This document shows positions 1 to 7,029 of a DNA stretch of 64,000 nucleotides, piece after piece. The notes under the pieces are model-generated. The model was not told the DNA's origin. It made no database searches and saw only the letters and a program-made list of their open reading frames with translations. Within the stretch, counting starts at the first letter, position 1. Every line of letters starts with the position of its first letter. The DNA lies in contig NZ_JOFH01000010.1 in assembly GCF_000721235.1 (NCBI RefSeq), positions 62,001 to 126,000 on the forward strand, given 5' to 3'. The translations under genes and the position numbers were made by a program. The DNA is from Streptomyces olivaceus (GTDB taxonomy: Bacteria; Actinomycetota; Actinomycetes; Streptomycetales; Streptomycetaceae).

Positions 1-2
1 GG

Positions 3-293
3 GCCGCGTGGCGGACGGCGGTCGTCCTGGTGCCGGAGGGCGAGGAGCCCGCCCTGGCCGCGGTGCTGGCGACACAGCTGGGCCGCGGCGGACGGGACAC
101 GCGGCTGAGCCTCAGCAGGGCACTGGTGGACCTCGGCGACGTGACGGCACCCGCCCTGCACGCCGCGGCGCGCGCCGCCGACCCGCGCGTACGCACCCAC
201 GCGCTCGCCACCGACCGCCTGCGGCGCGACCCGGACGCGGGGTTCGAGGCGGCGGTCGAGGAGGCGAAGCGCGTCGTGGCGCTGGGGGACTGA
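3..293 (+). CDS. HEAT-repeat-like protein, C-terminal fragment
   Basis: The reading frame is already open at the window edge, so only about the last 96 residues are visible. They are rich in Ala, Arg and Asp, with alternating helical segments (ALVDLGDVTAPALHAAARAA, then PRVRTHALATDRL) that resemble a HEAT or PBS-lyase-type helical repeat. The frame ends in TGA at 291-293, 46 bp before the MerR/HEAT gene on the same strand, so the two may be co-transcribed and related. The N-terminal part and any enzymatic domain lie outside the window, so no function can be assigned. Confidence 0.55.
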   Translation, partial: AAWRTAVVLVPEGEEPALAAVLATQLGRGGRDTRLSLSRALVDLGDVTAPALHAAARAADPRVRTHALATDRLRRDPDAGFEAAVEEAKRVVALGD

Positions 294-339
294 GCACCCG
301 GTGCACGATGGTGGCGGTGCCGGCGGGCGGAGGGACGCG

Positions 340-1347
340 ATGCTGATCGGTGAGGTGGCGCGGAGGTCCGGGATCAGCGCCCGCATGCTCCGGCACTACG
401 AGTCCCTCGGCCTGGTGCGCCCCTCCTCCCGCACCGGCTCGGGCTACCGGGAGTACTCCGGGGCCGACATCCGGCGCATCTTCCACATCGAGAGCCTCCG
501 CTCGCTGGGACTGTCCCTCAAGGAGACCGCCCGCGCCCTCGACGACCCCGCCTTCGCGCCCACGGTGCTGGTCGGCGACCTCATCGACCGCACCCGGGAG
601 CGCATGGCCGCCGAGGAGAGGCTGCTGACCCGCCTGAGCCGCATCGACGCGGCGGGTCCGGCCGACTGGGAGGACGTCCTCCAGGCCGTGGCCCTCCTGC
701 AGGCGCTGGCCTCGAAGAGCGCCGGCGCACGTCAGCGCGCCGCCCTCGCCGCCACCGGCGAGACCGCCCCGGTGCCGGCGGACGCCCTCGCCGAGGCGGC
801 CCTGAACGAGGCGGACCCGAACGTCGCCGGCGCGCTGCGCTGGGCCCTGGCGAGATCGGACGACGACGTACCGCCCCTCCTGGCGCAGGGCCTGGACTCC
901 CCCCTGCCCGCCGTACGTGAGCGCGCCGTCCGCACCCTCGCCGCACTGCCCGGCGACCGGGCCACCCCGCACCTGCGGGACGCCCTGGCCCACCCCGACG
1001 AGGCGGTCCGCGGCTGCGCGGCCCTGGCGCTGGGCGCCCGCGGCCACACCGAGGCGGTCCCGGAGCTCGTCGGCATGATCGTGGCGGGCCGCAACGACAC
1101 CGACGCGGCCGACGCGCTGAGTGTCCTCTGCGACGCCCCCGGGACGGCGGACGAGATCACGGACGCCCTGGTCACCCACCTCACCGCCGACGCCACCCGC
1201 CCCCCGGCCCGCGGCCGCCTGACCCAGGCCCTGGGCGACATCCCCGGCCCGCGCGCGGCACGGGCCCTGGCGTCCCTCACCGAGGACGGCGACCCCGCCG
1301 TCGCCCTGACGGCGACCTACCTGCTGCGGCTGCGCGGTACGGAGTGA
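340..1347 (+). CDS. MerR-family regulator fused to HEAT repeats
   Basis: 335-residue protein. Residues 1-70 are a MerR winged helix-turn-helix (MLIGEVARRSGISARMLRHY, then LGLVRPSSRTGSGYREY), followed by the usual dimerisation helix to about residue 115. The rest, roughly 135-335, is a run of Ala/Leu/Asp-rich paired helices (PAVRERAVRTLAALPGD, DEAVRGCAALALGARG, DPAVALTATYLL) typical of HEAT repeats. MerR proteins normally end in a short ligand-binding domain, so the long solenoid is unusual and suggests a protein-binding output or sensor. The start is ATG 340, with a GGAGG about 6 bases upstream; an upstream GTG at 301 lacks support. It follows another HEAT-like gene by 46 bp. Confidence 0.8.
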   Translation: MLIGEVARRSGISARMLRHYESLGLVRPSSRTGSGYREYSGADIRRIFHIESLRSLGLSLKETARALDDPAFAPTVLVGDLIDRTRERMAAEERLLTRLSRIDAAGPADWEDVLQAVALLQALASKSAGARQRAALAATGETAPVPADALAEAALNEADPNVAGALRWALARSDDDVPPLLAQGLDSPLPAVRERAVRTLAALPGDRATPHLRDALAHPDEAVRGCAALALGARGHTEAVPELVGMIVAGRNDTDAADALSVLCDAPGTADEITDALVTHLTADATRPPARGRLTQALGDIPGPRAARALASLTEDGDPAVALTATYLLRLRGTE

Positions 1348-1354
1348 GGACGGC

Positions 1355-1507
1355 ATGACACCGACGACCGGAGCGGTCTACCTGCCGGACTCGGGCAGCC
1401 TCCCCCCGTGGGCGGGGATCGCCGTCGGCGCGGTGGTGCTGCCGCTGCTGGCTTTCCGCCTGCACCGCCTGTACCGCCGGTGGCGCGCCCACCGGCGCCG
1501 GCGCTGA
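1355..1507 (+). CDS. Small membrane protein, 50 residues
   Basis: This short frame, ATG 1355 to TGA 1505-1507, begins 7 bp after the stop of the MerR/HEAT gene, so it is probably translationally coupled to it. It encodes a short polar start, one hydrophobic segment (AGIAVGAVVLPLLAFRLH, residues about 20-37) and a strongly basic tail (YRRWRAHRRRR). That is a single-pass membrane protein with an arginine-rich cytoplasmic end. Reading-frame and spacing evidence are good; function is unknown. It could be a membrane anchor or partner for the neighbouring HEAT proteins. Confidence 0.5.
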   Translation: MTPTTGAVYLPDSGSLPPWAGIAVGAVVLPLLAFRLHRLYRRWRAHRRRR

Positions 1508-1579
1508 GCGCGGAGGAGCTGACCGCGCCGGCGCTGACCGCGGAGGCGCTGCTGACCGCGGAGGCGCCGACCGAGGAGG

Positions 1580-2401
1580 TCAGGCGCCGGCCCCGCCGTC
1601 TACCGGCAGGATCGCGCCGGTCACGTACGAGGCGCGGTCGCTGAGCAGCCAGGCGGCGGCCTCGGCGACCTCCCGCGGCGCGGCCATCCGGCCCAGCGGG
1701 ACGCTCGCGGTGATCCCCTCGACGATGCCGGGAGTCGCCGCCTCCCACTCGTCGATCATCCGGGTCGCGGTGCCGCCGGGGGCGATGCCGTTCACGCGGA
1801 CGCCGGCGGGGCCCAGGTCGACGGCGGCGGTCTCGGTGAGGCTGTTGAGCGCCCGCTTCATGGCGCCGTAGGCGGGCAGGGCGGGGTTGGCGCGGCGGCT
1901 GCCGATGCTGGAGGTGTTGACGATCGCCCCGCCGCCGCCCCGCCGCATGAGCGCGACCTCGGCGTTCATGGCGGTCCAGTGGGCGCGGAAGTTCACGGTG
2001 AACTGCCGGTCGATGTCCTCGTCGCTGGTGCTGCCGACCGGGCCGGGCTGCTGGATCGCCGCCCCGTTGTTGAAGGCGCCGTCGAGCCGTCCGTGCAGCT
2101 CGTCGACGCGGCCGACGGCGGCGCGGATGCTCGCCGGGTCGGCGAGGTCGAGGGCGACGGCGTCGGCGACGCCGCCGTCGGCGCGGATCTCCCGCACGAC
2201 GCGGTCGAGGGCGTCGGTGGAGCGGGCGGCGAGCACGACGGAGGCGCCCTCGGCGGCGAAGAGCCGGGCCGCGGCCTCCCCGATGCCCCGGCTGGCGCCG
2301 GTGATGAAGACGACCTTGCCGCCGAGCAGGCCGACGCCCGCGTCCCCGGTGGCGTCCGAGGAGGTCTTCGCGTTGTTCGTGTCGTTCGAGTCGCTGGTCA
2401 T
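1580..2401 (-). CDS. Short-chain dehydrogenase/reductase
   Basis: 273-residue classical SDR, presumably NAD(P)-dependent oxidation or reduction of an unknown carbonyl or alcohol. Visible motifs are the nucleotide-binding TGASRGIG near residue 38, NNGAA in place of the usual NNAG, a serine in NTSSIG, and the catalytic YGAMK (Y-x3-K). It ends in the usual SDR tail (SYVTGAILPVDGGAGA). The start at 2401 is preferred because longer upstream extensions look like non-coding shadow; residues 2-20 are unusually polar (SDSNDTNNAKTSSD). It is divergent from an XRE regulator starting at 2487, the common arrangement in which the regulator controls the adjacent dehydrogenase. Confidence 0.88.
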   Translation of the reverse strand: MTSDSNDTNNAKTSSDATGDAGVGLLGGKVVFITGASRGIGEAAARLFAAEGASVVLAARSTDALDRVVREIRADGGVADAVALDLADPASIRAAVGRVDELHGRLDGAFNNGAAIQQPGPVGSTSDEDIDRQFTVNFRAHWTAMNAEVALMRRGGGGAIVNTSSIGSRRANPALPAYGAMKRALNSLTETAAVDLGPAGVRVNGIAPGGTATRMIDEWEAATPGIVEGITASVPLGRMAAPREVAEAAAWLLSDRASYVTGAILPVDGGAGA

Positions 2402-2432
2402 GGCACCAGCGTCCGGCCGGCCGCCGACCGCA

Positions 2433-2449
2433 TACAGGCACAGGCTGTA
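2433..2449. promoter_or_regulatory. Candidate operator in divergent SDR/XRE promoter region
   Basis: The 85-bp gap between the two divergent genes contains TACAG-N7-CTGTA, a perfect 5-bp inverted repeat, 32 bp from the SDR start and 38 bp from the regulator start. A site here would overlap both promoters and is a natural binding site for the adjacent XRE regulator. The assignment is by position and symmetry only. Confidence 0.3.
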
Positions 2450-2486
2450 CCAGGCTCCGGCACCGCGCCGCGCGCACACTTGGCCC

Positions 2487-3332
2487 ATGGACAGACGGGA
2501 ACTGGGCGCATTCCTCCGCAGCCGCCGCGAACGGCTCCGCCCGCAGGACGTCGGCCTCGCGTCCGGCCCGCGGCGCCGCACGCCGGGGCTGCGCCGGGAG
2601 GAGGTGGCGGTCCTCGCGCACATCTCCACGGAGTACTACGTCCGGCTGGAGCAGGGCAGGGCGCCGCGCCCCTCGGCCGACGTCCTGGCCGCGATCGCGG
2701 GGGCGCTGCGGCTGACCGACACCGAGTCCGACCACCTCCACGTCCTCGCGGGCACCGCGCCGAACCGGACGGGGGTGCACCGGCGCGACGTCCGCCCCAG
2801 CATCCTCGCGCTCCTGGAGCGGCTGCCGCAGACGGCCGGCATCGTGGTGTCCGCCGCCTTCGAGGTCCTCGCCTGGAACGACCTCGCGGCCGCCCTCATG
2901 GAGGACTTCGCCCCGCTCGCCCCCGCGGACCGCAACCTCGCCCGCCGTGCCTTCGCCGGGCCGCGGGCCCCCGGGAAGCCGCTCTACGGGGTCTCCGACG
3001 CCGCCGAGTTCCGGCTGAGCGTCGTGATGCGGCTCCGCACGACCCTCGCCCGCTACCCCACCGACCCCGCGGTGACCGGCCTGATCGACGAACTCCGCGA
3101 CACCGACCCCGACTTCGCCCGGCTCTGGGAGCGGCACGACGTACAGGTCCCGCCGATGCTCACCAAGACCTTCCACCACCCGTCCGTCGGCAGCGTCACC
3201 GTCGACTGCGACACCCTCGCCCTCCCGGACCGCGACCAGCACCTCGTCCTCTACAGCGCCCCGCCGAACTCCCCCGACGCCGAGGCCCTGGCCCTGCTGA
3301 GCGTCCTGGGAAGGGAAGCCTCCGCGATGTGA
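2487..3332 (+). CDS. XRE/MmyB-like transcriptional regulator
   Basis: 281 residues. The N-terminal helix-turn-helix spans about residues 8-80 (LGAFLRSRRERLRP, GLRREEVAVLAHISTEYYVR, LEQGRAPRPSADVLAAIAGA). It is followed by a C-terminal domain typical of the MmyB-like actinobacterial family (WNDLAAALMEDF, DTDPDFARLWERHDV), which binds fatty-acid-like ligands in the characterised Chloroflexus member. ATG 2487 is used because the family begins with this short N-terminus. Family members often sit divergent from one oxidoreductase and repress it, as here. Ligand and target are inferred from context only. Confidence 0.85.
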   Translation: MDRRELGAFLRSRRERLRPQDVGLASGPRRRTPGLRREEVAVLAHISTEYYVRLEQGRAPRPSADVLAAIAGALRLTDTESDHLHVLAGTAPNRTGVHRRDVRPSILALLERLPQTAGIVVSAAFEVLAWNDLAAALMEDFAPLAPADRNLARRAFAGPRAPGKPLYGVSDAAEFRLSVVMRLRTTLARYPTDPAVTGLIDELRDTDPDFARLWERHDVQVPPMLTKTFHHPSVGSVTVDCDTLALPDRDQHLVLYSAPPNSPDAEALALLSVLGREASAM

Positions 3333-3364
3333 CCTGCATCACTATCGATCCGCTCTCCTTGCAT

Positions 3365-3395
3365 GTCACTTAGCGCCATGGTGTCGTTAAGTGAC
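3365..3395. promoter_or_regulatory. 31-bp inverted repeat upstream of DUF3159 gene
   Basis: GTCACTTA (3365-3372) and TAAGTGAC (3388-3395) form a perfect 8-bp inverted repeat with a 15-bp spacer, in a locally AT-richer patch 70 bp before the DUF3159 start. The shape suits a dimeric regulator. A TTGCAT hexamer just before it (3359-3364) could be a -35 element. No regulator can be named. Confidence 0.35.
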
Positions 3396-3464
3396 AGGCC
3401 GAGCCGCCGGTTCGCGGAGTCGCCGCGAACCCGTCCCCAGGCGAGAACGGAAGAGCTGATCACC

Positions 3465-4151
3465 ATGACGAACCTGTACGCCGAGAAACCGGTCACCGAC
3501 ATGCCGCAGGCCCCCGCGGGCACCGGCTCCCGGAAGCCGTCCGTCCTGGAGCAGGCGGGCGGTACCAAGGGCCTGGCCTACACGGCGCTGCCCGCCCTCG
3601 TCTTCGTGGTGGCCAACAACTTCCGCGGGCTGCGCTTCGCGGTCATCGCCTCCATCGCCCTCGCCGTCGGCATCGCCGCCGAGCGCATCGCGAAGAAGGA
3701 GTCCCTCCAGCCCGCCCTCGGCGGCCTCTTCGGCGTCGCGGTCGCCGCCGGCATCTCCTGGTACACCGGCTCCGCCAAGGACTACTTCCTCATCGGCATC
3801 TGGGCGAGCCTCGGCGGAGCCGTGCTCTTCCTGGCCTCCGTACTGGTCCGCCGACCCCTGGCCGGCGTCCTGTGGAACTCCGCCACCGGCAAGGGCAACG
3901 CCTGGCGCGACGACAAGCGCTCCCGCCGCGCCTACGACATCGCCACCCTGACCCTCGCCGCGATCTTCGCCGCCCGCTTCGCCGTCCAGCAGTACTTCTA
4001 CGAGACGGACGCCGTCGAATCCCTCGGCGCCGCCAAGATCATCATGGGCTACCCGCTGCTCGCCGTCGGCCTCCTCGCCGTCGCCTGGGCCGCCCGCACC
4101 TCCGACAAGCGCCTCAAGGCCGCCGCCCCGCGCCCGGCGAACCAGGCCTGA
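3465..4151 (+). CDS. DUF3159 family integral membrane protein
   Basis: 228 residues with about five or six membrane segments, for example LAYTALPALVFVVANNF, FAVIASIALAVGIAAERIA, LGGLFGVAVAAGISWYTG, YFLIGIWASLGGAVLFLAS and KIIMGYPLLAVGLLAVAWAA. Conserved loop features typical of DUF3159 include NNFRGLRFAV and RRPLAGVLWNSATGKGNAW. The start is ATG 3465; a longer frame back to 3363 runs through the inverted repeat and has no good ribosome site. The family is actinobacterial and its function is unknown. A TetR gene follows 48 bp downstream on the same strand. Confidence 0.82.
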   Translation: MTNLYAEKPVTDMPQAPAGTGSRKPSVLEQAGGTKGLAYTALPALVFVVANNFRGLRFAVIASIALAVGIAAERIAKKESLQPALGGLFGVAVAAGISWYTGSAKDYFLIGIWASLGGAVLFLASVLVRRPLAGVLWNSATGKGNAWRDDKRSRRAYDIATLTLAAIFAARFAVQQYFYETDAVESLGAAKIIMGYPLLAVGLLAVAWAARTSDKRLKAAAPRPANQA

Positions 4152-4199
4152 CGGCCCACCGGGCACGTGGACGCCACGGAACGAAGCAGGGAGCCGGAC

Positions 4200-4856
4200 A
4201 TGGACGGCACGACCGCGGACAAGCGCAGAGGGATGAGTGACCTCAGGCGTCACCGTCTGCGCCTGGAGATCTCGCGGGAGGCGTCCCGTCTCTTCTGGGA
4301 GCAGGGCGTGGCCGCCACCACCGGCGACCAGATCGCCCGGGCCGTCGGCCTGTCGACCCGCACCCTGTGGCGCCACTTCCGCAACAAGGAGAGCTGCGCC
4401 GAACCCGTCCTCCTGCGCGGTGTCGAGTGGGAGACGTCCATGCTGCGCGACTGGCCCCGCCACGTGTCGCTGGAGGACCACTTCACCTCGCACGTCCGGC
4501 ACTACACACTCACGGCCACCCGGACCGACCACCTGGACGACCTGCTCGCCGTGCAGATGTCCGTGCTGGCCCGCACCGAACCGGCCATCCGCGCCGCGTG
4601 GCTGATGGCCTGCGACCAGACGCAGCGCGAGCTGGCCGAGATCATCGCCGCGCGGGTGGACCTCCCGGCCGACGGGCTGCTGGTCCGGATGCACGCCGCG
4701 GCCGCCTCCGCCGTCATACGCGCCCACAGCGAGTACATCGGCGCCGCGCTGCTCACCGGCGCCGATCCCCTGCAGTTCGCCGACGCGCCGCGACGCATCG
4801 CCCGCGCGGTGCACGCCGCCACCGGCGGTGCGGTGGGCGGCGTGCCGGCGGCCTGA
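4200..4856 (+). CDS. TetR-family transcriptional regulator
   Basis: 218 residues. The DNA-binding domain lies at residues about 18-65 (EISREASRLFWEQGVAATTG, QIARAVGLSTRTLWRHFRNK), followed by an all-helical ligand/dimer domain with no recognisable ligand class. ATG 4200 is chosen because AGGGAG (4188-4193) lies 6 bases upstream; a GTG at 4167 and an ATG at 4233 are alternatives. It follows the DUF3159 gene in the same direction and ends 12 bp from the convergent SnoaL-like gene. Confidence 0.85.
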   Translation: MDGTTADKRRGMSDLRRHRLRLEISREASRLFWEQGVAATTGDQIARAVGLSTRTLWRHFRNKESCAEPVLLRGVEWETSMLRDWPRHVSLEDHFTSHVRHYTLTATRTDHLDDLLAVQMSVLARTEPAIRAAWLMACDQTQRELAEIIAARVDLPADGLLVRMHAAAASAVIRAHSEYIGAALLTGADPLQFADAPRRIARAVHAATGGAVGGVPAA

Positions 4857-4868
4857 CGCGCCCTCTGC

Positions 4869-5303
4869 TCAGGCGACCTGGAGCTGCTGGAGCATGTGCA
4901 GGCCGTCGGCGTTGAGCCAGTACTCGACGAACCGGCCGTCCTGGATGCGGAGCGTGTCGGTTCCGGTGAAGGCGACCACGGTTCCGGCCGGGGCCTTGGC
5001 GCCGGGGAAGCCGCCGTCGTAGGTGCCGGTGGCGGTCCAGCGCACGGACAGGTGGTCGCCGTCGTACAGCGGCGGCACCTCGACGGCGAACGTGAGGTCC
5101 GGGGTGTGCGAGCGCCCGGCGCGGACCATCTCCCGCAGGCCCTCGGCGCCCCGGATGTCGCTGCTGTCGCTGCCGTCGATCAGGTGGCTGTGGACCCGGA
5201 ACTCGTCCGAGGCGACCTCGGACGCGAGGGTCAGTTCGCCGTTCCAGAGCCGCAGCCAGGCCTCGAACAGGGCCTTGGACTCCGCGGTGCGGTCAGTGGT
5301 CAT
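4869..5303 (-). CDS. SnoaL-like/NTF2-fold protein
   Basis: 144-residue protein with the cone-shaped NTF2/SnoaL fold pattern: an N-terminal helix (ESKALFEAWLRLWNGEL), a short central strand-helix unit (IRGAEGLREMVRAGRSHTPD), then beta strands ending in FTGTDTLRIQDGRFVEYWLN. This matches ester cyclase or polyketide-cyclase-like proteins, a fold that also includes isomerases and non-enzymatic members. No polyketide or terpene genes are nearby, so the substrate is unknown. It is transcribed alone, downstream of a 127-bp gap containing repeated motifs. Confidence 0.75.
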   Translation of the reverse strand: MTTDRTAESKALFEAWLRLWNGELTLASEVASDEFRVHSHLIDGSDSSDIRGAEGLREMVRAGRSHTPDLTFAVEVPPLYDGDHLSVRWTATGTYDGGFPGAKAPAGTVVAFTGTDTLRIQDGRFVEYWLNADGLHMLQQLQVA

Positions 5304-5380
5304 GGTGGTGCCTTTCGGGTTCGCCAGGAGGAGCGGAGCCCCCGTTGGCCGGGGCCCGCCGTTCCGTATTTACGACTGTA

Positions 5381-5427
5381 AGGCTACGCCCGTAAACCTC
5401 GCTTGAGCAAGAGGCTGCGCCCATAAG
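5381..5427. promoter_or_regulatory. Two spaced imperfect repeats upstream of SnoaL-like gene
   Basis: AGGCTACGCCCGTAA (from 5381) and AGGCTGCGCCCATAA (from 5412) are near-identical 15-mers exactly 31 bp apart, about three helical turns. A third partial copy (AAGGCTGCG) lies just inside the end of the upstream gene. They precede the leftward SnoaL-like gene by about 80 bp and could be tandem binding sites; evidence is repetition and spacing only. Confidence 0.25.
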
Positions 5428-5430
5428 GTT

Positions 5431-6177
5431 TCAGTTGTAAGGCTGCGTGTGTGCCTGCTGGGCGAAGTCGGTCAGGCCGTGTGCGGCCGCTGCCGGCCTC
5501 ACCCCGGCCAGCTCGTTCACCCTGCGGTAGACGTGCACGAACCCCGGGACCGGCAGGTAGCCGAGCTGCCCGGTGATGCCGGTCCCGGCGTACGGCCGCG
5601 CGTAGTCGCACACGCCGTTCAGCACGAGCCGGCCGAAGCCCAGCAGGACGGAGGCGACCTCGGTGCGGATCTCCTCCGCGTCCGAGAGGCGGCTGACGAC
5701 GGGTGCCGGGCCCGTCGCGGCCGTCCCGGCGTCGCGCAGCGTCTGGTGGCCGCGGCGTACCAGGTACAGGTGGGTGAACTCGTGCGCGAGCACCGCCTTC
5801 ACCGCGGCGAGCGAGTGGTACAGGCCGTTGTCGATGTACAGCGAGAAGCGCCCCTGCTGCCCCTGCTGCCCCTGCTGCCCCTGCTGCCCCTTCAGCCCTT
5901 CCTGGCCCTGCGGCGTCCTGCGTTCGAGCCGCCCCGGCTCCGGGAGCCCGGCGTGGATGAGGACCCGTTCCGGCGGCAGGACCTCCTCGTCCAGGCCCAG
6001 CCACCTCAGGTACTCGGCGCAGTAGTGCCGGGTCGACCCCACGAGGGCCGCGGGGTCCAGGAGGAAGTCGTCGCCTCGTCGCGGCCGTTCCTCGCGGATG
6101 ACGGGGAAGAGCTCGCCGATGACGGCGTCCAGCTCGTTCGGGTCGTACTCCGGCACGATGCGCTGCGCGGGTTCCAT
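5431..6177 (-). CDS. Putative zinc metallopeptidase-like protein with Gly-Gln-Gln repeat
   Basis: 248 residues. HEFTH at 132-136, in LAAVKAVLAHEFTHLYLVRR, is an HExxH zinc-binding and catalytic motif in a helix. A later acidic helix (EEIRTEVASVLLGFGRLV) could give the third ligand, as in gluzincin-like peptidases. Residues 97-109 are an unusual tandem GQQ run encoded by a 9-bp repeat. There is no signal peptide, so it is probably cytoplasmic. Family name and substrate are not recognisable; it could be a protein with a retained HExxH but no peptidase activity. The next gene in the same direction starts 128 bp further on. Confidence 0.6.
   Translation of the reverse strand: MEPAQRIVPEYDPNELDAVIGELFPVIREERPRRGDDFLLDPAALVGSTRHYCAEYLRWLGLDEEVLPPERVLIHAGLPEPGRLERRTPQGQEGLKGQQGQQGQQGQQGRFSLYIDNGLYHSLAAVKAVLAHEFTHLYLVRRGHQTLRDAGTAATGPAPVVSRLSDAEEIRTEVASVLLGFGRLVLNGVCDYARPYAGTGITGQLGYLPVPGFVHVYRRVNELAGVRPAAAAHGLTDFAQQAHTQPYN
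5851..5886. repeat. 9-bp microsatellite, four copies, in metallopeptidase gene
   Basis: CCCCTGCTG is repeated four times perfectly head to tail. On the coding (minus) strand it encodes Gln-Gln-Gly triplets, a collagen-like run between the N-terminal part and the HExxH domain. The unit is a multiple of three, so copy-number change would alter linker length without breaking the frame. Confidence 0.9.
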
Positions 6178-6315
6178 GCGGGCAGGGTGCGGGGGTCTCG
6201 TGGGGAGGGGTCCCGGGCCCGGGGCCGCGCGGTCACCGGCCCGGCGCCGTCTCGCTCGGAGCGCCGTGTCCGGGGAAGGGTGGGGGGAGTGAACTGCCCG
6301 TTCGCGGCGCGCGGT

Positions 6316-6909
6316 TCAGTCGTCGGCGGAGGTCGGCAGGAGTCGGGTTGCGAGTGACCGGGCTGTGGCCGTGAGTGTGGCCGTGTCCATCCCGGTCCGG
6401 CTCATGAACACGAGCCCCTGCTGTGCGGCCAGCAGGGCCCGCGCCAGGGCGACAGGATCCGCCTCGGCCGGCAGGTCGCCCTCGCGCTGGGCGCGGGCGA
6501 CGCAGTCGCCGATCAGTGCGGTGGACGTCTCGTAGGTGCGGTGGGCGTGGGCGAGGACTTCCGGGTCGGCGTTGCCGAGTTCGCTGGCGCTGTTGGCCAT
6601 CAGGCAGCCGCGCCGCGTGCCGGCCGGGTCGTCGACCGGCGCCTCGATGAGCATGCGCAGTGCGTCCAGGGCCCGTGGGGCTCCGGCGAGAGCCTCTCGG
6701 AGGCGGCCGTGGTTGGCCTCGGTGTAGCTGTTCAGCACCCGGAGGAAGAGCTGGCGCTTGTCGCCGAACGCCGCGTACAGGCTGCCTTTGCCCAGCCCGC
6801 TGACCCGCATCAGGTCTTCCAGCGAGGTGGCCGCGTAGCCGGCGTCCCAGAACTGGTCGCGGACGGCGTTCAGTACCTGCTTCTCGTCAAAGGTTCGCGG
6901 ACGTGCCAT
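6316..6909 (-). CDS. TetR-family repressor divergent from SDR gene
   Basis: 197 residues, starting MARPRTFDEKQVLNAV. The helix-turn-helix is at about 25-50 (SLEDLMRVSGLGKGSLYAAF). The C-terminal part resembles the TetR_C subgroup with RRGCLMANSASELG, seen in regulators beside oxidoreductases. ATG 6909 is preferred over upstream starts, because those would place the operator palindrome inside the gene. The divergent intergenic region holds a mirror-symmetric pair of TetR-like operators covering both -35 regions, so autoregulation and repression of the dehydrogenase are very likely. Confidence 0.9.
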   Translation of the reverse strand: MARPRTFDEKQVLNAVRDQFWDAGYAATSLEDLMRVSGLGKGSLYAAFGDKRQLFLRVLNSYTEANHGRLREALAGAPRALDALRMLIEAPVDDPAGTRRGCLMANSASELGNADPEVLAHAHRTYETSTALIGDCVARAQREGDLPAEADPVALARALLAAQQGLVFMSRTGMDTATLTATARSLATRLLPTSADD

Positions 6910-6925
6910 GTGTACAGCATACGAA

Positions 6926-6975
6926 TTCTTGACCGTTCGGTCCACCATGCTTATGGTGGACCGAACGGTCAAGAA
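6926..6975. promoter_or_regulatory. Mirror-symmetric divergent promoter with two TetR operators
   Basis: A 23-bp arm (6926-6948) is repeated perfectly inverted at 6953-6975 around a 4-bp centre. Each arm contains GACCG-NN-CGGTC (6931-6942 and 6959-6970), itself a 5-bp inverted repeat, so there are two identical operators with centres 28 bp apart. Rightward promoter: TTGACC (6929-6934), 17-bp spacer, TATGGT (6952-6957). The leftward promoter is the mirror copy with TTGACC and CATGGT. Each operator overlaps a -35 box, so repressor binding would block both genes. Confidence 0.85.
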
Positions 6976-7029
6976 CTACGGGGTGCCGCGCCGCACGTGC
7001 TGCGCCGCGCCCGGGGAAGCGGGCACCAC

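Noticed and set aside
1408..1644. Ala/Thr/Glu-rich 78-codon frame overlapping the small membrane gene
   Set aside because: The frame runs across the convergent SDR end, and the repetitive segment looks like simple-sequence DNA; the 50-residue frame has better coupling and a membrane helix.
5851..5886. CRISPR-like repeat
   Set aside because: The units are contiguous with no spacers and lie in frame inside a gene.
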